The notes under the pieces are model-generated. The model saw only the letters and a program-made list of their open reading frames with translations, did no database searches and was not told where the DNA came from. A program made the translations under genes and the position numbers. From Moniliella sp. 'wahieum' (Eukaryota; Basidiomycota; Moniliellomycetes; Moniliellales; Moniliellaceae), in the NCBI GenBank assembly GCA_003971905.1, contig RSEE01000013.1, positions 620,001-684,000 on the forward strand: a stretch of 64,000 nucleotides of DNA. Reading direction: 5' to 3'. Positions 12,861-24,570 of this stretch are shown here, in pieces. How positions within the stretch are numbered: position 1 is the stretch's first letter; each line of letters opens with the position of its first letter.

Positions 12861-12868
12861 ATATAAAG
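12861..12868 (+). promoter_or_regulatory. TATA box of the exo-beta-1,3-glucanase gene
   Basis: ATATAAAG lies about 90 bases upstream of the ATG at 12960, followed by a pyrimidine-rich stretch. That is a usual arrangement for a well-expressed fungal secreted-enzyme gene. Assigned by position and consensus only. Confidence 0.5.
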
Positions 12869-12959
12869 CAGAGAGAGAGAGAAGCTTTCTATGCGATCCC
12901 CATCCGACTTGCCCCCTTCCACTTCTTTACGCTCCAAGTGTCCCTCCCCAGGCTCCAAC

Positions 12960-14529
12960 ATGCACCTCCGCTCTCTTATTCCGTTCGTCGCATTCGCTTT
13001 CTCGTTGGCCCGTGCCGATCCCATCCGCGGTGTCAGTCTAGGGTACGTTTTCCAGTTTCTGTTTACTTATTTCCCCTCCTTTATACTGCAAAATGGGGTG
13101 TATCTGAGGGTGTGCTCCTTCATCTGCCTCCCCGCCCACTACCCTACCCCGCGTATCTATTTCCGAGCGCTCCAATCGAGAGACTGACACTGTTGATGGA
13201 TTCCCGTACTCTTTCGTACACAGCGGCTGGTTGCTGGCTGAAAAGTGGATGGTACCATCGCTCTTCCAACAGACGGGCAACGATAGCGTAGTGGACGAGT
13301 GGACGTTTGGATCGGTCCCCAACGCCCAGGAGTTGCTCACCAACCATTGGGAGCATTTCATCACCGAATCGGATTTCCAACAGATGAGCAATGCTGGACT
13401 CAACTTTGTTCGGTACGTTTCTCCCCCCTCGTTTCCTTTGCCAAAGAGAGAGGATCGAGGCCATGCCGACGGAGGATGCCCATGATGTCCAGGAGAGGTG
13501 ATTTCAAAGCCACGGAACACTCACTGACTTGCTGAAACATCAACCCGGCTACCCAACTACATAGGATCCCGATCGGCTATTGGGCATACGACAAAGATGA
13601 CGACGAACCCTATGTCAAGGCCAACCAGACCGCCTACCTGGCGCGTGCGGTTGGATGGGCCAACCAGCACGGAATCCAAGTGATGGTCGATCTGCACGGC
13701 GTGCCAGGATCGCAGAATGGGCAAGCCACCTCGGGCCATAAGGGACCGATCGCATGGCAGAAGAGTGCCTCGAATGCCCAGCGCGCCCAAGCAGTTATTT
13801 CCCAAATCAGCAACGACCTCAAAGGCAAAGTAAGTCATATTGAACTGATCAACGAGCCTTTTCTCGACCGCCCCATTGCCAACTTGACCACCTACCACAA
13901 AAAACTATTACAAGGCGGCGTACCCGACCACCCAGCCGAGCTTCACCGGCGTTCTACACGACGGATTCCTTCCCCTGTCCAGCTGGGACGGCTTTTTGCC
14001 AGGAAGCATGCTGGATACCCATATCTACATTGGCCTGCAACCGTACCGTGGCATGGATCGTACGTATCCTCCCCCCCTCCCCCCTTTGTGCCGAAGCGAA
14101 AAGAGCGGCTGTTTTGCGCATGGCCAAGGGACTGTAGCTGACCTCGGCTCACGTGCCCAGCCAACGCGACGGTCCCAGCGTACGACAACATTACCGACGC
14201 GAACCTGCGGCAGATCTGCCAGCTCAAGGGCACGTTGGCCGCGAGCCAAGCGCACCACGCGACGCTGGTGGGGTTTACGCTGACGCAGACCGCGTCTTCG
14301 GCGCAGCGGCGGGGGATGGTGGGGGTGCATAAGAGGGGTGACGCGGGACCAGGTGGCGTACCGCAAGGCGCTGTTTGACACGCAGCGGGCGGTGTACGAG
14401 GAAATGGGGCGGGGTGGTCGATGTGGACGTGGAAGATGGACTATGCGAGTGCGTGGAGCTATGAGTCGGCTGCGCAACGGCTGGATCACACGCGACCTCG
14501 CGTCACGTGGCGCGGCGGCGGCGTGCTGA
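12960..14529 (+). CDS. Secreted glucan 1,3-beta-glucosidase (exo-beta-1,3-glucanase, GH5)
   Basis: Predicted cell-wall enzyme that trims beta-1,3-glucan from the non-reducing end. Residues 1-19 (MHLRSLIPFVAFAFSLARA) form a signal peptide. Exons 12960-13042, 13224-13412, 13565 to about 14059 and about 14160-14529 are joined by GTACGT-type introns. Family motifs follow in order: GVSLGGWLLAEKWM, NFVRIPIGYWAYD, VDLHGVPGSQNG, the acid/base Glu in IELINEPF, then THIYIGLQPY. The last exon has WTWKMDYASAWSYE and a short C-terminus ending at TGA 14527-14529. The frame shifts at an A6 run (13899-13904) and again near 14330 and 14410. The nucleophile-Glu segment (usually VGEW/F) reads VGF near 14273, so the Glu appears to be missing, through a local error or a real loss. 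No GPI signal is seen. Confidence 0.92.
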
Positions 14530-14802
14530 TGCATGATGGTGGGAGGGAATGGGCGATGGGATGGGCATAGCAATGGGACACTGGCGATTTAACCTTGCAG
14601 CGGATTACGTACAGACGCAGATAGCGAGATACCCACCAGCAAGAGAAATGTTCAACTGCATTCCGCCGTCGCTTGCTCCGCTGCGGCTGACCCGCGGTGG
14701 CCGCGACGCAATGGGAAGAAATGGATTGGGTTTGGCATCCGAGGCTCGCTCCCGCTCCTCTGCCTGACCTCCCCGCCCCGCGCCGCCCCACACCGGGCGC
14801 CC

Positions 14803-16829
14803 ATGGCCGCCCTCGCCACGCTCCGGCCCAGCCCGCGCGCGCTTGCGCTGGCCGTTTCGCGGCCCAGCCCATGCCCCTACCACACCCTCGTCCCCGCCCT
14901 CGCCCCCGCCGCCGCCGCCCGCTTCCCGCCGCCCTCCGACCCGCTCCTGGCCAGCCTCCTGCGCAACACCCCGTCGGCCGCCCATGCCCCCGCCCCTGCC
15001 CCCGCGCCCTTCCTTGCTCCCTGCACCTTTCCCCGCCCTCCCCGCCCCCGGCCCCCGCACGCCCCCGCCACGCCCCCCCCCCCGGCGCCATCTGCTCTCG
15101 CTCCAGCTGCCTGCGTCCACACGTGACCGCCTCCTCCACCGCTGCTGTCGCGCCCTCTTGCAGCGCCCTCTCCCCCCAGGACGCCCTTGCCCAGCTCTAC
15201 CACGATCTCCTCCACGCCCTCCGCCCTGCGCCCGCCCAGCGAGAGCGCATCGCCAACGAGGCCGCTGTTCTTCTTCTCGCCCGCCTCGTCAGCATCAGCA
15301 TGCCCGACCAGGCCTGCCTGCCGAAAAAACGCCCCAGCCATCCGCACCCTCAATCGGCCCACGTCGCCCGTTCCCTCCTTCCTGCCAAATCCGCCCCGTT
15401 TCAAGCACCGCGCAACCGGCCCACTTCCACTCCCCGCTCCAGTACTGGTACTTTATCATGGCCCAGTTTGCTCCCCCACCGCTGCTGTCGGAACGAAACG
15501 AAGTGACGGTGCTGCCGCTCCCGCAGGCTTCGGTGGAGCGTGTGCAGGTCGCTTGCGAGTTTTACCAAGCCATCTGCCCCACGGTGGACAAGCGCGAGGC
15601 ACTGGACATTGCCAAGGTCCAGAACAAGACACTCTATTACCTCTTTGACCTGCTCTTTGCCCAACTCTCTCTGGCCCTCTCCGATCTCCGGGCCGGCGAG
15701 GTGCCCGACCCACACAAGCTCCTTGCTCCCCAAGGTGAATTGCACTTTGTCCTCCACACCCTCTCCCTCCTCTTGGCCGATCCCATTCTTCGTCCAACCA
15801 TGGCCCGCTTGGCCACACGACGCTTGATTGCCCTCTTGTCGGAACATACCCGTCTCCTCCTCCGGGTCACCAACGACGCTCACCATGCCGCATCCACCTC
15901 GTCCCCCAAGCGCCGGAGAAACCTTGCTCACATCCTCGACCAGGCACAACAGGGCACCCACCTTTTCCGACAAACCCTCTTGGATCATATTCCTTGCTTT
16001 GACGGCGCTCGCTACCGCGGCTTGAGCTTTGAACACGATACGGGGGCTCAGACGTGGTATACGCTCTTGTCCACCTTATCTTTGGACGTGGCCACCCATC
16101 CCCTCCTGCTCGCTATGGTCCAAAAGCTGAGACGACAATGGCAAGCTGCATACACCACCCCAGGGTGTGGGACAGCTTTCGCCCCGACGTGGACCGACGG
16201 CGAGTGGTGGTGTTGATGCAGTCGCTGTTGCTCCTTCGAAACGATGGTCAACTCTGGGACGAGCGACCGCATTTTCCCCTCAGACCTCAGATGCTCGTTG
16301 CGCCCAACGGAGAGCAAGTGGAACTGTGCCCTGAGAGCCATCGTACCGCTCTCCATCTATTCCACCTTCTCCCCCGCGCTGCTCGTAGTCGGCAGCTCGC
16401 CCATCTCCTCCTCTCGGTCTGGGGGAACATCCACTCAACCATCTCCGCCCGCTCCCTCCGGTACCGGGAACCGAAGATGCCTTGTCTCCGGCCCCACCTA
16501 GCCTCACGGGCATAGACTCAAATCTCAACATGGACATGGACATGGATATGGATACGGATACGGACGTGGACATGGACTCGGGCGTTACCCGTGCTCACAC
16601 TCGTCCTCATCCTCATGCTCGGCCATTCGACCCGGCTGCAGGACAGGAGGCGCTGCATGCAGCCATGTGGCACACGTACCTTGCTTCCTACCCTGTCGGA
16701 GCAGATACGTTCCGCGCCCGCTTTGCCTCGCACCTGCTCCATGGCGCTGCTCACCGCATCGACGAGGACCTGGCTTACCTCCGCGCCCAAGGCCAGCACG
16801 CACTCTTGCGTGCGCTCCTGGACAGATGA
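14803..16829 (+). CDS. Unrecognised protein with alanine/proline-rich N-terminus and DM-repeat
   Basis: I do not recognise a family. A proline- and alanine-rich N-terminal part (14803-15130) leads into ordinary globular sequence, LYHDLLHALRPAPAQRERIA (about 15200). A central part begins near the internal Met at 15458 and contains KVQNKTLYYLFDLLFAQLSL and a leucine-rich helical stretch up to 16200. Later segments include RRVVVLMQSLLLLRNDGQ (16205) and an acidic DMDMDMDTDTDVDMD run (16530-16575). The C-terminus AQGQHALLRALLDR ends at the TGA near 16829. Coding frame moves between all three frames at about 15130, 15420, 16190 and 16490, so either introns or consensus errors intervene. Codon use and GC match neighbouring genes. 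Possibly a basidiomycete-specific all-helical protein; no function is proposed. Confidence 0.5.
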
Positions 16830-16900
16830 GATGGATCAACATGCATCATGCCTGGCGTGTGGTGGGACGGGTGCTGTGCTCGTATTCGTACTGGTATTCG

Positions 16901-16951
16901 TAGGGATGGAGGTAGGGATGGAGGTAGGGATGGAGGTAGGGATGGAGGTAA
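16901..16951. repeat. 12-bp tandem repeat TAGGGATGGAGG
   Basis: Just over four near-perfect units, directly 3' of the unrecognised gene ending at 16829. Bases 16952-17322 contain GTGCGAGTGCAAGTGC and AGTACTTAGTACTTAG short repeats but no gene. Confidence 0.85.
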
Positions 16952-17322
16952 GGTGTGCGGAGTGCGAGTGAGAGTGCGAGTGCAAGTGCGAGTGCCGGCT
17001 GCTGCGATCCATGAGAGCATGCCGGTCGGGGCGACAATCGAGGCGGCATGAGGTGTTGACACGGTGGATGGGGTGTGAGATCACATGTGACGGGCAGCTG
17101 CACGTGAGTGGGTTGTGAGCCCTACCATTCCGATTCCTCGATCCTCAATCACGATCATTAATTTCTTTAGTCAGTCGTCGCTCAAATGCAATCCTCACGC
17201 CCTGAGTTGAGCCATTATGCATGAGTTCCCAAGTGTACAAGTGTATCACGCCGACAGAGCTCTCAGAGGACGTTTAGCACTTAGTACTTAGTACTTAGCA
17301 TGTCACACCAGTCGCCTGAGCG

Positions 17323-18851
17323 GTGCTGGACGCGGCCTGGATGCTGCTACTGACTCACCTCATGCCCTGCCTCTTCCCCCCACCTCCACCTTCCCCGCCA
17401 CCGCCACCGCCACCGCCACCGCCGCCGCCACACCCACACCCGATGCAGACCGGCCGCCGGCGTGTCCGCCCGCACGCCCGCGCCAGGCGGTCGATGCCGC
17501 TGCTCACTTCCTACGACGCTGAGCCCCGCCCCTCCGCTGCTGCCCGACGCGCATTCGACCTGCAACCCGCCGAGCTCGTTCGTCGTCGTGCCTCCTCCTC
17601 CTTTCTCGCCCGCCCTCCTTCCCTGCCCCTTCCGATGCCGACCAGGCCGACGACGAGGGCACCTGCACCTCCTTCGATCGCCCTCGCACGTACTTTGGTT
17701 CTGCATCTGCATCCACATCCACATCCGCAGCCGCATCTGTATTCGCATCCACATCCGCATCCGCTCACCTCGCTCGACGACCACATTGGTCCCGATCCCC
17801 TCGTCTGTCGTCGCTACCTCTCCACCTGTCCCTCCCTCGCCCTGTGCCAGTGCCAGTGCCGGCGCCCTTCCCCTCTCCCCCTCTACCCACTCCACCCCAC
17901 CGCTCACCCCGCACACACACAAACATTCCTACTCGGCCCTTACCATCTCGTCGTCTCGTACCCTCCTCTCCCCTGTCTTGCCCAACGACTGGCCCACTGC
18001 CTCGCCCACCAAGGACTCGTCTACCAACCGCCCGCCTACCACGCACTCGCTTACCAAAGACTCGCTACCAAGGACTCGCCTAGTAAGAACTGGGACATCT
18101 CCGACCTTCTCCAGCAGATTGACGAACTACGGTGCCCTGTGTCCCCATTAACCTGGCCTGCGCCTCCTGCGCCTGACATGGGGTCCGGGGCAGATGAGAC
18201 GAGGATGTCCGTTCTCTTCCTGTTGTTCCTACGGAGGAAGAAGATGACATTGCCCTGCTCGGTTCGGGTTCTGGTTCGGACGAGGAGAAGGAGAAGACAA
18301 AGGAGAAGGAGAAGGAGAAGGAGAAGGCGAAAGAGAGGGAAAAGGAATATGAGGGGGAGCTACTTCCCTTTGCCTCGTCGGCCGGGATCGGAAAGGACGT
18401 GTGGACGGCTCCCGTGTCAGCAGAGGGCTATGCTGCGCTTTGGGACCTAGCTACCGTCCCTCCCGAATGGGCGGACGAGCCGTTCGGGTTGGCTCTTGCA
18501 GAGCCGGAGGGGAGCACCAGCGTAGGTCTCGTTCCTTCTCCTTCGTTCCTGTCTACGCAGCGCGCGTCACCTTTCTTTCGACTTTTTCCCCGTGTCGACC
18601 GGGAGGGGACGGAACACGTTGGAGCAGTGGTGGTAGACCTCAAGGAACGTGTTGCTTCCCTTTCGCGTCACGTTGCGGTCCTGATATCGACTTGGCTTAC
18701 GTTTATTTCGCTGGTGCTCTGTGCAGGCGTGTTCCTCTTGTCGTACGTCCTCTTTTTTCCTTCCTACCCCCCCCCCCCCCCCGCCCTTGCTCTCCTAAGC
18801 GACGCGGGTGCATGCTGGGCCAAGAGCTACGCTGACCCTTGTTGCTTTTAG
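17323..18851 (+). CDS. Unrecognised low-complexity protein with C-terminal membrane segment
   Basis: No family is recognised. The N-terminal half is poly-proline and Ser/Ala-rich: (CCGCCA)n at 17395-17435 and (CCACATCCG)-like His/Ser repeats at 17705-17760. Around 18085 it becomes ordinary sequence with WDISDLLQQIDE. A strongly charged segment follows (EKEKEKEKAKEREKE in one frame, 18290-18350). Then come ALWDLATVPPEWADEPFG (about 18430-18490) and a hydrophobic stretch, LISTWLTFISLVLCAGVFLL (18680-18740), that is a good single transmembrane helix near the C-terminus. The frame changes several times and the exon structure is uncertain. The architecture suggests a tail-anchored membrane protein with a long disordered cytosolic part. 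It converges on the BRCT gene, whose stop is at 19120. Confidence 0.45.
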
Positions 18852-19035
18852 ACGGGGACCTCGCCGAACTCTTGCCTTGTCCAACGGCCGGTAGTTGTTG
18901 ATGTGCCAGACTTTGTTTTGTCTTGTGTGGTTTGTGTGTGTATTATGCTGTTTCATGGGGCGCATCAATTGGTATGCATGTATGGGTAACTGGACAAGGC
19001 CTAATGGGCCGCCTTTTGCATGCTTCGCAGTCAAG

Positions 19036-19085
19036 GATAGAGGGAGGTAGGGGGAGGTAGGGGGAGGTAGGGGGAGGTAGGTGGA
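19036..19085. repeat. GGAGGTAGGG tandem repeat between convergent genes
   Basis: Four to five 10-bp units in the short gap between the two convergent genes. The top strand is G-rich. Confidence 0.85.
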
Positions 19086-19119
19086 AGTGGGGAGGGTTAG
19101 GTGGACAGACGACGCCAAA

Positions 19120-22009
19120 CTAGCCCATCAACTTGTACTTATCCCAGTGCATCTCTTGATGCAGAACGCCATCCAGGATGAGCTCTGCCGTCCAGACTCG
19201 GACGGGACTGCCATCAACACACCGGTCCCCGCTCAGTTGCGCCCACACACGCCGATCCGCCTCAGACGAAATGAGGTGCACAGTGTCCGGATAGGGCAGG
19301 ATGCTATCCACGTTGAGCGACTTTTTGCTCTTGCCCCCCGCCGCCTGCACCACCCTCCGTAACACTTCCTCCGAGGGCGTCACCTTGGCCGTAAAGAGGA
19401 ATGTGTGGCCAGCAAGAAGCTCCCCTCGACTTCGCCTTCGTGCCAACGAACTTGCCAACGTCATGCCCCGCAGCTCTTCATTCTTCTTGTCCTGCAACGC
19501 ATACGCACTGGCTTCCCCCCCTCGTGGTCCCGCAGCAGCACCGACATCCACGCTGGCGTCACCACCTCCACCCCGCGCGCCACCGCACAGAGCAACTTGG
19601 GCGTTCGCTGCAAGGACGCCGCCACCAGCACCTCGGTTTTCTCCGTCACTTCCGCTTGCATCCACCACCCAAGCTTGCGCAGCTGCTTCTCATCGGCTGC
19701 TGAAACCTCCATGGCGGTAGTGGCAAAGTACCGTTTCTTGGCCGCTCCAGGTGTAGTTGGCGTTAGCCCCCTCGTCGCGTCTCCCTCTCGACCCCGGCCC
19801 CTCTCTCGTGGCGTGGCCACAGGCGAGGAGCTCACCTGCTCCCCCTCTGCGCAGGATAGGTCCTTTCTCTTTCTTGGCCGTCTCCGTCCGCTCCGCCTTG
19901 GAGGCGGGAGCGGCCTTCGCTTTTTTGTGGGACTCGGGCGTGGCCCCGTTGGCCTCCACACCTCCTGCCCGTATTATTTCCGCCGTCTCGTTCTCCAGCT
20001 TCGCTGCTGGAGGAGCAGGCACCACCTTCTTCTTCCTGTTCCGCACGGGCTCTTGCTTCGGTTCGTCTTCTTGGGACAGGCGTCGCCTCTTGCCTGTGGT
20101 CGCTTGGCGCGGACTAGCTACTGCTTCCTTAAGCAGTGCCTCCTTCTCAAGCGGCAGCTGTTCCCTAGTTACGTGCCCATCTGTTGCGTGTCTGGCGCGT
20201 GCAGTGCGGGGCGCGCATCCCCCTCAAGGCGTGTGTGCCAGGTGTCCCACCCGCGCGCTCCTCTGGCTCTGACTCTGGCTCTACCTCGTTCTCTTGCGCC
20301 GCAGCCACCTTGCGCCTCATTGGGCTTCCTCGTTCATCCCGGCGGCGCATTGAGATGGCCTTTCTGAGCCAAGGACTGGTCGGTTGACCTTCAACCCACT
20401 TGGTCGCTTGCGCAATCCACGGATCCAGCAAATCTCGGGTCAGTTTCGCCCGTCCCACCTGATCTTGCATCTTGACGTCAGAGGGGAATTGGGTGAAGGA
20501 GGGACGAGCTTGGACAGGGCAGTTGCTCCACGTTGCCAGACAATGTTCCAACCAGGTATGGTTGATTACCTTGATCCCCCATGAAGTGGCTCGTTTCGCC
20601 TTGTCGCCGCGTAAGGAGGCAGTGATGAGATGGGTATTGCGGCTGCTCATCTCGGGGTCCAATGAGCGCCTGCGCGGCGCACCAATTCTTTCAGGTACGA
20701 GCGCGCTTCCGCCCGTATAGTTGCTCAGGCTAAAGACATAGTCTGGGAAGTGGTCAATGGGCCGCGAGGGGCAGGGCGAATGCAGAAGTTGGTCCATCGG
20801 GTCGACCAGATGGCCGTACGCAATCACATACCACAGCCAACTGCTCGTCGCTAGCCGTTTGCCCAGGTACAACGCCCACTTGGCCGCATCGGAATCTCGG
20901 AACGAAGTCACCACCACATCGCTCTCCATCACGGCCGAGGCTAGTTCGGCCGGCTCGCGTCGCTCCACCCAGGTGCCACCGTGGTCGATGACACTCTTTT
21001 GTACCATGGCCAGCGAAGCTTCGCTCACTTTTCGTTGGGAAGGAACAGCAGCTTGAGTCCCTGCAGCGCGTCTTTCCGCTGGAACAAAGCCACGCGGCCT
21101 TCTTTAGGGGCAGTAAACAGGTGGGCGGGATCCAAATTGGATGGCCCGAGGGGGCCAGAGGGACGTTCGACGTGTTGCCTAGGCGCCTCAGGACCTCGCA
21201 ACGCTTGTTCGGGATTGAGATGCGAAAATGGAGGAGGTTCGCCGCGTAAAAAGGGAGGAAGACCTGGGTGATCCAAGGGCCAAGCAAATGCATCGACAGA
21301 GAGGAGGGTAGTAAACTTGATACACTCATTGACCCAGGCGGGGTGGACAGCAAGCATAGATAAGTCCCGGTTCTCCTCCTTGCGCACAACAGCCAAGCTG
21401 CTCGAGTCTTCTAGAGGGGTAATGATGTGCGTCACCTCCTTTGTCAAGTTGAGGCGGTAGTGTCCGCCCAGACTCTGGATCGCGCCCAAGATCAGCTCGG
21501 ATTCAGTCGGGCTTATTCGCGATAGGTGCACCACCACTCCACTGAAGATGCGAGCTGGGTCAGGAGAGAAGTACCGCTCCGCCTGCCGCGTAGCCAGGCA
21601 GAAGAACGCACCACCCACTCGGGACTGACCACCGTCGCACGCGTCATGTCCCGCTCCTCCTGCAACCCATCCGCTTGCGGATCCCCACACTGATCGTACT
21701 CGGGAAACGCAATGGTGTGCGTCACAACGTGCGTCACCACGTCTGGATCGAATCGGTACTCCCCGCCGGCAGCGGGTCAACTTGCTCGCCCCGGCCCTCG
21801 CCCGGAGACGATCTACACACTTCGAACGCCATCTGGGGTCTTGCGCATCCCATTCGGTTGCACCAGCTCATGAGAAGGGCGCGGATCTTAAGTACGTCAG
21901 TAGGGGGGCGGTAGGCAGGCGAAAGGGCGCAAGGGAGGGGGGGACTAGTTACAGTATGAGTTTCGTCAGCGTCCAGGTCGGTGTTGAGGAAGAAGATGAC
22001 GTCGCGCAT
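19120..22009 (-). CDS. Multi-BRCT DNA-damage protein, Brc1/Rtt107-like
   Basis: Predicted nuclear scaffold that reads phospho-histone H2A and holds replication/repair factors at damaged forks, by analogy with Brc1 (S. pombe) and Rtt107. About six BRCT-like segments can be followed from the N-terminus. They are RDVIFFLNTDLDADE with VVTHVVTHTIAFPEYDQC; YFSPDPARIFSGVVVHLS with LGGHYRLNLTKEVTHIITP; VIDHGGTWVERREPAELA; NTHLITASLRGDKAKRATSW with VINHTWLEHCLATW; RTPKLLCAVARGVEVVTPAWM; and a C-terminal part with DTVHLISSEADRRVWAQLSG. Between segments four and five lies a charged, disordered linker (20050-20400). The stop is at 19120-19122. The start near 22009 is a guess; an upstream exon may exist. 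Several frame breaks occur (about 21030, 20180, 19700, 19470). It is divergent from the Ubc8-like gene. Confidence 0.82.
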
Positions 22010-22630
22010 ATCGGGCAGCGCGACAGCTGGGCTGGGGCAGGTGGGGCCATGGTGGCCGAGGAGAACAGGACGCGGGCAAGGGCGAAGGTAGCGGCACCGG
22101 CAGCGAAGGTGGTGGTAGTGGTGGTGGCGAAATCCATCGCGTCGCGTAGGTGGGGGGGCAGCGGTTACGCGACGCGTTCTGGCCACAAAGACTCAGCGCT
22201 CAGCCCCTGACTGGCGCAGCGCCAGTGTGCGTCGGCACAACGGATCCTCTCGCTTATCCCACATCGATGATCCGTTTTAGGCGAAGCAATCAATACTCCG
22301 CCGCAACTCTCCTTCATACGGTCCTTTCGCTGGCCGCGATGAGTTCGGCAGTGGTCCCGCGGTTACAACAGCGAGTTGTGCGATGCGGTAGTGGATGGAC
22401 CGAATCGTCTTCGCCAGCGGACAAACCGCACCTGGCTGCCGCCGGTGGAGCAAACGGGTGCAACGGGAGAAGTCCAGCCCGCGCCCGGCCGAGGGGGCAG
22501 GAGGACGCATACGTAAGCACGCCTGTGTGGCACTTGCCTCATCGATCATCCCCCCAACACCCATGGGGTCACGCGACGCGGGGCAGAATCGATAAGCCCA
22601 CCGTCAGCCAACTCACATCGCTCCGCCCCT
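22010..22630. other. Divergent promoter region between the BRCT gene and the Ubc8-like gene
   Basis: About 600 bases with no supported coding exon. ORFs on both strands here lack motifs. It probably carries both promoters; part of it may encode an unrecognised 5' exon of the BRCT gene. Confidence 0.5.
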
Positions 22631-23273
22631 ATGTCGTCGCCCAAGCGTCGGATCAAGACAGACGTAATGAAGATGTTGAAGAGCAACTACGAGATTGGGA
22701 TTCCTTTCTCTCTCAGGTGTGTTTTGGTCGAGAGTACTCCCCATCCGCACTTCCCAACCAGCCCCATTTGCCGATTGGATGTGGAAGATTCATGTCGAGC
22801 TACCAGCGGAGATGACCCTTACCACTGATCAATAGCCGTCGATTGACTTTCGCAACCAGATATTCCATCCCAACATTGACGAAGTCACAGGCTCCGCGTG
22901 TCTCGATGTGATCACAACCAGGCAGGGACACCCGGCCTCTACGGCCGGATCAATGCGTTTGACTCCGTCGTCCGGCAGCTGCTGCGTTGGCGGGATGCTG
23001 GCCGCCCCCTCAAGGGTGAAGCCCCGCTGCGCTACTTTCATCGGTTGCTCGAAGCTGTAAGACCAAAGGGTGAGGGATTGAATATGTGACTAAGTGCTAC
23101 GCCTCGTCCGCTGCCGTGGCCAAGGGTGAGAGGATGAGGAAGAGGATGAAGAGAGCGAGGAGGAAGACATAGCCGATGTCTCATTTAGTGGCGAGGACGA
23201 GGCTGCCCGCCGAATGGACCTCTCTAACGGTGCGCTGCTCCACTTCCGTAGTATTTTTTTCGACCACTGTTGA
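22631..23273 (+). CDS. Ubiquitin-conjugating enzyme E2, Ubc8/UBE2H-like, reading frame disrupted
   Basis: The start [20 protein letters not shown] is the diagnostic N-terminus of the Ubc8/UBE2H class. In other frames further on, [23 protein letters not shown] and the active-site region SACLDVI (catalytic Cys present, about 22895-22910) follow in the right order. Downstream [23 protein letters not shown] and an acidic tail with [20 protein letters not shown] complete the family layout. The expected TWSP segment after the active site and the LLRYPNP segment are badly altered. The gene is thus more divergent than its neighbours, with substitutions as well as indels. Either consensus quality is poor here or the gene is decaying. 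Ubc8 enzymes ubiquitinate gluconeogenic enzymes (yeast) or histones in vitro. The stop is placed at 23271-23273. Confidence 0.8.
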
Positions 23274-23690
23274 ATATATTGATCCCGTCCTCTGAATATC
23301 ATCTTCCCACAGATCCAAATAGCCGATGTGTCTTCTCACATGCATGCCAATGGCAGCAGCGTAGTGGTGGTGTGGCCTTGTCCAGCAACCTCGGCGCCGG
23401 AGAATTGGCGCAGCCCATAGCGTATTTCGTATCGCGTGCGGTTACCGCGTATAGCTGTTGGTTATAGCTGTTGGTCGCGGTTACGCTGCGCGTTTGATTA
23501 GGCCGCCGGTCCGATGTGCGGTGTGGTGCCGGCGTCCGCAGCGGGCGCTAGCGCTGTGCCTGACGCCACGTGTGATGGTAGGGTTGCCGCCCCCTCCTTT
23601 CGCCACGCCTCAGGTGAGGCCTCAGGGCACCTGCCCCGCCCCATCGCGACACGACCCACCACCTTTTCTGCGCTTGCTGCTTGCTTAGCC

Positions 23691-24570
23691 ATGGCCGAGT
23701 CCAACTACGACTTTCTCTACAAGGTCGTCCTCGTCGGCGATGCCGCCACCGGTGCGTTCCCTTCCGTCCTTGCTCCTCCGCGCTCTGCTGTGGCTGACAG
23801 CGCGCCCGCTCTGCTGCAGGCAAGTCCAACCTCCTGACGCGCTTTACGCGCAACGAGTTCAACCCCGACTCGAAGAGTACGATCGGCGTCGAGTTTGCCA
23901 CCCGTAGCGTCGCTGTCCAGGACAAGGTGATCAAGGCCCAGATTTGGGATACAGCTGGCCAGGAGCGGTACCGCGCTATTACTCTCGGCCTACTATCGCG
24001 GCGCGGTAGGTGCGTTGCTTGTCTACGACATCTCCAAGCACCAGTCCTACGTCAATGTCGCCCGCTGGCTCAAGGAGTTGCGTGACCAGGCTGACAGCAA
24101 CATTGTCATCATGCTCGTCGGGAACAAGAGTGATTTGAAGCACCTCCGTGCTGTGCCCACTGAGGAGGCTCAGGCATTCGCTAGTACGTCCCCTCCCGAT
24201 CTGCTATCCGGTTTCCAGTTTGTCGTCCGGTCTTACCTGACTCACCCTCTGCTCTTAGCGGAAAATGGACTTTCGTTCATTGAGACGTCGGCCAAGGAAG
24301 CCTCCAATGTCGAGTCTGCGTTTCAGAACATCATTACCGGTACGCCCCCCCCCCCCCCCCCCCACCTTTCCTCCTCTGCGCGCGACCCTCTCCTGTCTTA
24401 CGTCCTAATCGCTAATCGCTTTCTATCTGCACACAGAGATTTACAACATCGCCTCCAAGCAGACCTTACAGGATTCGGGCAGCGGGATTAAGCCCACTGG
24501 TGGAGAGACGATCACAGTGCAGCCCAGTGCCAACGATGGTGGTTCGGACGCCAAGTCGGGGTGCTGCTAA
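23691..24570 (+). CDS. Rab11-family small GTPase (Ypt3/Ypt31)
   Basis: GTPase acting in exit from the trans-Golgi and recycling endosomes toward the plasma membrane. Four exons are clear: 23691-23751, 23820-24183, 24259-24339 and 24437-24570, all with GT...AG introns that split codons in phase. G-boxes are [14 protein letters not shown] (P-loop, split by intron 1), STIGVEF (switch I), [13 protein letters not shown] (switch II), VGNKSDL and ETSA. The effector region and the [17 protein letters not shown] helix match Rab11. The C-terminus DAKSGCC carries the double-geranylgeranylation cysteines. Length without introns is about 212 residues, normal for the family. One extra base sits near 23983, just after the switch II region, where the frame jumps by one while the family sequence continues. 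No other break is seen. Confidence 0.95.
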
